From CAZELM01 sp964512995 (lineage in GTDB: Bacteria > CSSED10-310), in assembly GCA_964512995.1 (NCBI GenBank), contig CAZELM010000067.1:1-17996 (forward strand): a DNA stretch of 17,996 bases. Direction: 5' to 3'. Below, piece by piece: positions 1-5,771 of the stretch. A program made the position numbers and the translations under genes. Below the pieces are notes generated by a model that worked only from the letters and a program-made list of their open reading frames with translations, had not been told where the DNA came from and made no database searches. How positions within the stretch are numbered: position 1 is the stretch's first letter; the number at the start of each line of letters is the position of its first letter.

Positions 1-30
1 TTTCGGGTTTCGGCACTTTTTATTCAACTA

Positions 31-212
31 TTATTTATTTTGTCCGAACCATTGAATAACAGATTTTCCATTAAAATCAATATATTTTTTATCCCCAATA
101 TTCCGGTAAATGTGATGCAAGAATTTACAGAATAAAGAATCTAGATCATCTGATGGATTATCGTTGCTGGCTGAAAATGAGATATCGAAGGACCCATTGA
201 GTGGTCATTCAT
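31..212 (-). pseudogene. possible small frameshifted ORF downstream of the integrase
   Basis: On the minus strand a frame is open from a TGA at 205-207 down to a TAA at 31-33 (about 57 codons). Its peptide looks protein-like, with stretches such as SNDNPSDDLDSLFCKFLHH and a C-terminus VIQWFGQNK, but it has no credible start codon. An ATG at 212 lies in a neighbouring frame, and a single-base change near 200 would join MNDHS to the open frame. No Shine-Dalgarno is visible before 212. It sits just after the integrase stop in AT-rich element DNA. It could be a decayed element gene, a frameshifted gene, or chance; I do not recognise the product. Confidence 0.25.
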
Positions 213-217
213 TTTTT

Positions 218-1405
218 CTAATCTTCAATATTTTTGGCAATTTTCACCATTGCCGAAACGGCGTTATTCACGCTCTCTCTTACAGGGTCGAGGTTCAATC
301 GTGCATAAATCGCAGTGGTGTTCAAATTTTTATGTCCTAAACTCTTTCCGATGATGTTTAACGATGATCCACTCGCAGCTTGCCAACTCCCGAGGGTTCG
401 GCGTAAATCATGAATGCGTAAATTCTCAATTCCAGCCCGTTTCAAAAGATTTTTCCATGCTCGCTTGGGTTCGGTGATATGACCCATCTTCCCAGTGGAT
501 GGGAATACAAACTCGGAGATGAGTGTTCTACATCTTTTTCGATTTTTAAGAATATCGATGGCCTCGGGTGCAAGAATCACCTTCATGGAATCGGCGTTCT
601 TCGACTCACTCGCCTGAATCGTCCATATGCCTTTATAAAAATCGATATCTTTCCATTTCATTGATTGGAGGTTTCCACGTCTGGCTCCCGTGAACAGAGC
701 CAGCATGAAGAAATCTTTCATGTCCAGATTAGGTTCTGTTTCCAATGCCTGAAAGAATTTCAATAGTTCATCTCCTTCAAGGAATCGGTCACGGCTTGTT
801 TCTTTGAAAAAGGTGACTCTCATACCGGGATTCATTCCTTCGTATAAGCCTTGTTTGATTGCAAAGGTAAACATGGATTTTAAAAGTGCTATTGTTCGGT
901 TTGCTTGAATATGACCGGATTCATCACCAATTTTTTTATGTAACTTGGAGATTAGTTCCGTAGTGATGTCTATCAATGCCTTCTTATTCCATCTCGCAAG
1001 GTGATTTTTGTAATTGACTACATCCGTTCTCCAACTCCGTTTATGTGGTTTTGAGTGCATCTTCATATAAATCTCGTAAAGTTCACCAAGTGTCAGTGCA
1101 TCTCTCCGTTTCCGTTTGCTTTCTGTAGGGTCGATGCCTTCCGATATTTGAGAGGATATCTCGTTACATCGTTCTCTGGCCTGATAAATGTTCATCTCTG
1201 GAAAAGTATCCAGTTTTATCCACAGGAGTTTACCGTTCCATTTCCTGACATAATAAAACGTTTTCCGGCCTGCGTTCGAGACTCGCAAAACAAGGAATCG
1301 GGTTTTGGTATCTCTGTAATCAATCCACTTTTTTTCTGGAATTTCTATGGATTCTATCTGCTTCTGAGTGAAATTGAATTGAAGAGAATCATTTTCAATA
1401 TTCAT
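218..1405 (-). CDS. tyrosine-type site-specific integrase (phage P4-like)
   Basis: 395-aa tyrosine recombinase that would catalyse integration and excision of the element whose right end fills positions 1-1667. The N-terminal ~95 residues fit the arm-binding domain (RKTFYYVRKWNGK, then ARERCNEI) of P4-type integrases. A SAM-like core-binding domain follows at about 105-200 and the catalytic domain at about 205-380. Active-site residues are visible: Arg242 in TGARRGNL, His332 and Arg335 in HDLRRT, His358 in LGHKN, and nucleophile Tyr367 in AIYARL; Lys269 is a plausible catalytic lysine. Length is normal for the family. The ATG at 1405 is preceded by GAGG with a 6-nt gap. The gene is AT-rich compared with the genes from 2131 on, as expected for transferred DNA. 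It points away from the tRNA fragment at 1621-1667, so its promoter region lies next to the attachment site. Product is certain; element type is not. Confidence 0.97.
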   Translation of the reverse strand: MNIENDSLQFNFTQKQIESIEIPEKKWIDYRDTKTRFLVLRVSNAGRKTFYYVRKWNGKLLWIKLDTFPEMNIYQARERCNEISSQISEGIDPTESKRKRRDALTLGELYEIYMKMHSKPHKRSWRTDVVNYKNHLARWNKKALIDITTELISKLHKKIGDESGHIQANRTIALLKSMFTFAIKQGLYEGMNPGMRVTFFKETSRDRFLEGDELLKFFQALETEPNLDMKDFFMLALFTGARRGNLQSMKWKDIDFYKGIWTIQASESKNADSMKVILAPEAIDILKNRKRCRTLISEFVFPSTGKMGHITEPKRAWKNLLKRAGIENLRIHDLRRTLGSWQAASGSSLNIIGKSLGHKNLNTTAIYARLNLDPVRESVNNAVSAMVKIAKNIED

Positions 1406-1620
1406 CTTTTGCCTCTTTGTTATCTTACTTTTAACAGAATTGATTGGTAAGAATCATTGATATTGTTCATTTTTTTCATCGTTTGTTATCTTACCTATAT
1501 CTTACTTTTGGCATAAAACATCGGTTAAATTGAAGTATTTTCAATTAACTTACTTTCATTATAAGTTATTGATAATAAAGAATCAATGATAATTATTGAA
1601 TAGCATTATAGATAGTAACT
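1406..1620. promoter_or_regulatory. repeat-rich integrase upstream and att-arm region
   Basis: Very AT-rich sequence between the integrase start and the tRNA fragment. The octamer TATCTTAC occurs three times in direct orientation (about 1421-1428, 1487-1494 and 1498-1505). The first two copies belong to a longer shared string TTTGTTATCTTAC (1416-1428 and 1482-1494). A second pair, AAGAATCATTGATATT (1449-1464) and AAGAATCAATGATAATT (1578-1594), is nearly identical. Direct repeats flanking an attachment core are what arm-type integrase or excisionase sites look like, but autorepressor sites for the integrase promoter would look the same. No clear -35/-10 pair was picked because the AT content gives too many candidates. 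Confidence 0.5.
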
Positions 1621-1667
1621 TTAGACTACGAATCCAAAGGTCGCAAGTTCGAGCCTTGCTGGGCGCA
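1621..1667 (+). other. tRNA-Arg(ACG) 3' fragment, probable attR
   Basis: The sequence reads as the 3' part of a tRNA: anticodon loop CTACGAA (1626-1632, anticodon ACG), anticodon-stem 3' strand TCCAA, a variable loop, a perfect T-arm (GCAAG, loop TTCGAGC, CTTGC at 1643-1659), and acceptor 3' strand TGGGCGC plus discriminator A. No CCA is encoded. The anticodon-stem 5' strand TTAGA pairs at four of five positions. The matching acceptor 5' strand GCGCCCA is absent, so this is not a functional gene. Its orientation and position next to an integrase imply a duplicated attachment core: the element lies to the left and the chromosome to the right. Upstream AATAGC...GATAG faintly resembles a D-arm and could be a decayed 5' half. 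Confidence 0.8.
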
Positions 1668-1669
1668 TT

Positions 1670-2130
1670 AATGAAATCAAGTGGTTAGGGAGAGTGGCAA
1701 GATCGCTGACAGAGCACGGGCTAACGCCGGGCTGGCTTTTGGTGAACCTTTTTAGTTTATCTAACCTTTACGGATGGAAAATCCCGAATCATGCGGATTC
1801 ACCTGGGAAAAATCCAGTTTATCTACTGGCAATTCAATGAAAAACCTGGAACGAAAAGTCAAAACCGAAGAAAATCACCGCATCACCGTTCCCAGACACT
1901 GAACCCGCATCCTCCGTTACAGTTGTCGAACCAATTGGTTGGAGTATCCCATTATTAAAATCTGTTGAGTCCGATAAAAAACGGGCGGATCACCAGATCC
2001 GCCCTCACTTTTAATTACCGAAAGACCTTATGATGATTGATCCTGCAAAATCACCCGCGATAAAGTGAATTCCTGCACGATCAATTGAGGAACATCAAAT
2101 TATTCAGGATCGCTCCGGCTGTCGGATCAA
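1670..2130. other. intergenic region between attR and the citF end
   Basis: About 460 bases with no convincing gene on either strand. It holds a 12-bp perfect palindrome AACCAATTGGTT (1929-1940) and the terminator described separately. Composition shifts from AT-rich to mixed here, consistent with leaving the integrated element. The part next to the tRNA fragment would be the original downstream flank of the tRNA-Arg gene. Between 2005 and 2130 nothing is recognisable. Confidence 0.6.
1976..2004 (-). terminator. intrinsic terminator of the HD-citDE-citF operon
   Basis: A perfect 9-bp stem GGGCGGATC / GATCCGCCC with a 4-nt loop (1983-2004) is followed on the minus strand by six consecutive T residues (A run at 1976-1981). 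It lies about 125 bases beyond the citF stop codon and is oriented to end minus-strand transcripts. On the plus strand only CTCACTTTT follows, so activity in that direction would be weaker. Confidence 0.88.
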
Positions 2131-3690
2131 TTACAATACCTGCCGGACACAATCGATCACCGTACCGTCCACCCATTTGATCGCTGCGACGATCTTCTCC
2201 CCCAGTTTCGGTTTCGCAGGCGCGCCACCGCACACCTTCTCGGCCTCCGCTTTCAACTCGGATAATGTGCGAAGCGGAAGCTTGGTACCCGATAGAGCCT
2301 TGATCAAATCTTCCCGCAGCGGATTGATCGCAATCCCACGCTCCGTGACAATGACATCGATCATCTCACCCGGACCGCATACGGTCGTTACTTTATCCAC
2401 AATAACAGGGATCCTGTCCCGGAACAATGGGATCGGCAAAATAATACATTTTCCAAACAAACAGTTCTGCCAGCCACCGATACCGTGCAGCAGTTTTCCG
2501 TCAGAATGTGTCACGACATTGGCATTGAACTCCAGATCCACTTCGGTTGCGCCCAATACGGTGATATCCAGCAATGACGCAAAATTACCTTTCCCGTGAT
2601 AATTATAGCTGGTGAATGGACTGGTCGGCTGATGCCGGGGGTTGTCCCGCATCGATCGAACGCCTTCCAGGTCAAATGTCTGACCGTCCAGGATATACTC
2701 CGTTAACCCTTCCTCCAGCATCTGCGTCATGTATCGCGTGGAACCGCCTCGGATGAACCGAGCCTTGATTCCCATCTTCCGCATGATATCCGCCAGATAG
2801 ATGGCAAAAGCCAGCGCCGTTCCGCCCGCTCCCGCCTGAAATGAAAAGCCATCACGGACCAATCCTGCTTCCAGGGCAAACTGAACCGCCATCTCCGATA
2901 TCAACAATCGGTCCGGACTTTTCGTGATCTCCGTGGTGCCGGATACGATCTTCGTTGGATCGCCGATACAATCCACGACCACCACATAGTCCACATAATT
3001 GCCATGAATGTTCCAGGGGATACATGGGAAAGGTTCCAGATTGTCCGTTACCACAATGACTTTGTCGGCATATTGGGAGTCGGCCAGTGCAAATCCGAGT
3101 GGACCGCAGGCTGCAGGACCGCGAACGCCATTGGCATTCCCGAAAAAGTCGGCTGCCGGTGCTGAGATCACGGCGATATCGATGTGCACTTCACCATCCT
3201 GGATCGACTGATACCGGCCGCCATGAGACCGAAGAATGGCAGTTCCCTTCATTTTTCCCGAGGAGCAGTAATCGCCCAGCGGCCCGTTCATGCTTCCTTC
3301 GATATGATGCACTACACTGGATTCCATCAGGTTGATGATCGGTTTGTGAACGGCAAACGATGCACTGGGAAACCATCGCAGATCTTTCACTCCCAGTTCA
3401 GCCGCCGCCTGAAACACCATGTTCCCGACATAATCGCCATCGCGCATGTGGTGATGCGTCGAGATGGTCATGCCGTCCCGGATCCCGCACCGTTTCAACG
3501 CCTCCTTGATGCTCTCCACCCGTTTATCCCCATTTTCCGGGTAGTCTGCACAGGTGGACACCATCGGTGCCGCTTTCCGGCCGGTGGGACGATATTTGCC
3601 AACACCCATGAATGGGACATGAGCGTCTCCATTGATCTCTGTCAACACCTCCCGTCCGATTGCATTGACCGTTGTCTTCTGATTATTCAT
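2131..3690 (-). CDS. citF: citrate lyase alpha subunit (citrate:acetyl-ACP transferase type)
   Basis: 519-aa protein matching the CitF family over its whole length. In citrate lyase the alpha subunit swaps the acetyl group on the acyl carrier subunit for citrate, making citryl-ACP for the beta subunit to cleave in the cytoplasm. Visible family signatures include GMTISTHHHMRDGD near residue 80, a glycine-rich FFGNANGVRGPAACGPLG, FSFQAGAGGTALA, and a C-terminal VTERGIAINP. The ATG at 3690 is chosen because TTGGAGGAACGGCA lies directly upstream; an in-frame ATG at 3723 has no such site. The start overlaps the end of the upstream citDE frame by 8 bases (ATGAATAA), indicating translational coupling. 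A related substrate such as citramalate is possible, because citramalate lyase subunits are homologous. Family confidence is high; substrate confidence is moderate. Confidence 0.94.
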   Translation of the reverse strand: MNNQKTTVNAIGREVLTEINGDAHVPFMGVGKYRPTGRKAAPMVSTCADYPENGDKRVESIKEALKRCGIRDGMTISTHHHMRDGDYVGNMVFQAAAELGVKDLRWFPSASFAVHKPIINLMESSVVHHIEGSMNGPLGDYCSSGKMKGTAILRSHGGRYQSIQDGEVHIDIAVISAPAADFFGNANGVRGPAACGPLGFALADSQYADKVIVVTDNLEPFPCIPWNIHGNYVDYVVVVDCIGDPTKIVSGTTEITKSPDRLLISEMAVQFALEAGLVRDGFSFQAGAGGTALAFAIYLADIMRKMGIKARFIRGGSTRYMTQMLEEGLTEYILDGQTFDLEGVRSMRDNPRHQPTSPFTSYNYHGKGNFASLLDITVLGATEVDLEFNANVVTHSDGKLLHGIGGWQNCLFGKCIILPIPLFRDRIPVIVDKVTTVCGPGEMIDVIVTERGIAINPLREDLIKALSGTKLPLRTLSELKAEAEKVCGGAPAKPKLGEKIVAAIKWVDGTVIDCVRQVL

Positions 3691-4900
3691 TGCCGTTCCT
3701 CCAATCAGATGAAAGGACATCACTTTTCACCGCCATCTGAATAGTGCGAAGCGCTCGTTTCACAACCGGTGGATCGATCATTTTCGTTCCCAGCGCCACG
3801 ACACCGATCCCTTTCCGCTCCGCGTCCTCATAGGCCAGCACGATTTTTTTCGCTTTCTCAATCTCCGGTCCGGAGGGCAGAAACGCCTGATGGATCACCG
3901 CGATCTGGCGAGGGTGAATGCAGCCCTTTCCATCAAATCCCAACGATTTGGCCTCGATGACACTCTGCTGGAGCCCTTCCTGGTCGGCGACATCCGAAAA
4001 TACCGTGTCGATCGCCTGGATTCCGGCAGCTCGCGCCGCATTGATCAGCGCACACCGCGCATAAAAACTTTCCTTGCCGTCATTGGTCCGCTGTACTCCC
4101 AGATCTGCAGTGTAATCTTCCAGACCGATGGCCAATGCCACATTTCGTCTGGAAGCCGTAGCGATCGAATAGGCATTCACAACGCCCTGACCACTCTCGA
4201 TGATGGGCATGAAATAGACATCCCACGGTTCGGGCAATGTCGCCAGCACAGCATCCACCTTCTCGTCAACCTTTAGGATCTGTTCCGCTGTCTCGGCTTT
4301 GGGTATCAGGATCAGATCCACCTTATGCGGCAGGATCTCTTCCAGATCTTCAAGACCCAATGGGAGCTGATTGATGCGTACCATGCGCTCCGCACCTTTG
4401 AAATCAATCGCTCGCAACGCATTCCGAACCAGAATCCGTGCGGCTGGTTTGGCGGACGGAGCCACCGAGTCTTCCAAATCCAGAATCAGACCATCCGGCT
4501 TGTGTATGGCCGCATTCAGCATCAGCTTCGGCTGATCTCCCGGCAGGTACAACCTGGAGCGGCGGAACCGGTCTCTCGCACTGGCCGGAACCGGATAGTC
4601 CCACTCCGGAAGATAAGCCTTCCCCTGGTGACGGTTCAGAGCACGAACAGCGGATTCCAAGCGCGCCATGAGCACAAACGGCACGGCTCCCGAATCATCC
4701 ACTTCCAGTTCGGCATCCCGAATGCCAAAAAAATCCAACATGTCGATGTATAACTGCCGGATCGATTCACCATACAATACATCGACCTTGCTTTTTAACT
4801 GTATCTTGATTCCACCTGAATCGGTGATCCTCAGTCCCACCCAGCAATCGGACCGGACTTTGGAGCCCCGATTTCCGGCTTCTGAATAAACCATTGTCAT
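3683..4900 (-). CDS. citrate lyase acyl-carrier (gamma) and beta subunit fusion protein
   Basis: 405-aa protein made of two normally separate citrate lyase subunits. Residues ~1-90 match CitD, the acyl carrier protein: Ser17 in VRSDCWVGLRI lies where CitD carries its phosphoribosyl-dephospho-CoA arm, and YGESIRQLYIDML, VDDSGA and MARLESAVRA follow in CitD order. Residues ~91-112 are a linker. Residues ~113-405 match CitE, the TIM-barrel lyase releasing oxaloacetate from citryl-ACP: RRSRLYLPG, DGLILDLEDSVAP, PIIESGQG, AIGLEDYTADLG, IQAIDTVFSD and GFDGKGCIHPRQI. The ATG at 4900 is preceded by AGGAG with an 8-nt gap; an in-frame ATG at 4939 lacks a site. No start codon or ribosome site appears at the domain boundary, so the fusion looks real. 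Canonical operons encode the parts separately. It overlaps citF downstream. Confidence 0.92.
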   Translation of the reverse strand: MTMVYSEAGNRGSKVRSDCWVGLRITDSGGIKIQLKSKVDVLYGESIRQLYIDMLDFFGIRDAELEVDDSGAVPFVLMARLESAVRALNRHQGKAYLPEWDYPVPASARDRFRRSRLYLPGDQPKLMLNAAIHKPDGLILDLEDSVAPSAKPAARILVRNALRAIDFKGAERMVRINQLPLGLEDLEEILPHKVDLILIPKAETAEQILKVDEKVDAVLATLPEPWDVYFMPIIESGQGVVNAYSIATASRRNVALAIGLEDYTADLGVQRTNDGKESFYARCALINAARAAGIQAIDTVFSDVADQEGLQQSVIEAKSLGFDGKGCIHPRQIAVIHQAFLPSGPEIEKAKKIVLAYEDAERKGIGVVALGTKMIDPPVVKRALRTIQMAVKSDVLSSDWRNGNE

Positions 4901-4967
4901 CGTGCTATCTCCTCTCAAACTATGCCCGTTTATCTTCAAACTCAGACCATCTTCGGGATGATCTTCA

Positions 4968-5546
4968 TTATTCCTGGATGAGAGTGCCGTTCTTCAGCAT
5001 CACAAGTGGATCGAATGTGGCAAAATCCGCCTGATGAATCAACACGGTCTCAACGCATTGCGGCCGACCGTCACCTTCTTTGGCGTGACAGGCGATCGTA
5101 TTCAGAATCGTCCCGGAAAGACCAACCTGAGCGGCCAGTACCGTTCCGGAAATGGGGTGCCGGGCGATTTTACCGCTGAAACTTTTCCGGTATCCGCCTT
5201 TTCCATCCGGCTCGATCTCCACGAGTTTCCCGACATCATGGAGCAGTCCTCCCGCAATCAGAATATCCTTATTGATCGGGTATGGCATCGATTTATAGGT
5301 CTTCACTTTTGCTTCCATCAATCCCAACGCGCCCAGGGTCACTGCTTTGGTGTGTTCAATAAAATTGACGCCACGCGCATCCGTCAACAGAGTAAACGGC
5401 ATCTGCTCCAGTTGATCGACCGACTGCCAGCCCCCCTGACGACAGCCTTCCACCCAGGCTGCGACCACTTTGTCACGTAATGACGCATCCTCGATCTGGT
5501 CCAACAAATCTTTAAACAATGTCCAAATATGATCTGACGTAATCAT
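4968..5546 (-). CDS. HD-domain metal-dependent hydrolase in the citrate lyase operon
   Basis: 192-aa HD-superfamily protein. The metal-binding residues appear in the expected order: His65 (NFIEHTKAV), His103-Asp104 (GGLLHDVGKLVE), His130 (ARHPISG), His154 (IACHAKEGDG) and Asp174 (LIHQADFATFD). HD enzymes mostly hydrolyse phosphomonoesters or phosphodiesters, often of nucleotides; the substrate cannot be read from the sequence. The ATG at 5546 has AAAGGA 8 nt upstream; the frame extends to 5636 but that part overlaps a palindromic leader and lacks a ribosome site. It is the first gene of the operon, 67 bp before the CitD-CitE fusion. That position suggests a role in lyase maturation, such as nucleotide or prosthetic-group turnover, which is inference. 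It has no signal peptide, so it should be cytoplasmic. Confidence 0.88.
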   Translation of the reverse strand: MITSDHIWTLFKDLLDQIEDASLRDKVVAAWVEGCRQGGWQSVDQLEQMPFTLLTDARGVNFIEHTKAVTLGALGLMEAKVKTYKSMPYPINKDILIAGGLLHDVGKLVEIEPDGKGGYRKSFSGKIARHPISGTVLAAQVGLSGTILNTIACHAKEGDGRPQCVETVLIHQADFATFDPLVMLKNGTLIQE

Positions 5547-5615
5547 TGTTATGTCCTTTCTCATGAATGAACGATCATGATGATGTGTTTCTGAACCCAT
5601 CCGACAGGGATGTCT

Positions 5616-5631
5616 GTTTTTCCGGAAAAAC
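5616..5631. promoter_or_regulatory. 16-bp perfect palindrome in the HD-citDE-citF leader
   Basis: GTTTTTCCGGAAAAAC is a perfect 16-bp inverted repeat, about 70 bases before the HD-gene start codon and about 90 bases after the predicted transcription start. It could be an operator for a dimeric regulator or a small leader hairpin. There is no direct evidence for either. Confidence 0.45.
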
Positions 5632-5729
5632 GGCATTCAAGGAAATGACTTTCAATCCTTCACCCGTTCTTCCGATATGATACACATTTTCCAAATCTTC
5701 CTACGAATATCAACCCTACTGGAGAACTG

Positions 5730-5759
5730 ACTATAGCGGGTATCTTCATGAAAAGTCAA
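5730..5759 (-). promoter_or_regulatory. sigma70-like promoter of the HD-citDE-citF operon
   Basis: On the minus strand TTGACT (5754-5759) and TATAGT (5730-5735) are separated by 18 bp, close to the sigma70 consensus. The start point would be near 5723, giving an unusually long leader of about 175 nt before the HD-gene ATG at 5546, enough room for leader regulation. It lies between this operon and the stop of the upstream protease gene, which is on the same strand. Confidence 0.6.
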
Positions 5760-5771
5760 TTAGCGCCACGT

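Noticed and set aside
1621..1667. Functional tRNA gene
   Set aside because: The acceptor 5' strand complementary to TGGGCGC is missing and the D-arm is at best degraded, so only a 3' fragment is supported.
1929..1940. Operator at the AACCAATTGGTT palindrome
   Set aside because: There is no promoter or gene start close by that it could control; it lies beyond the operon terminator and may be chance.
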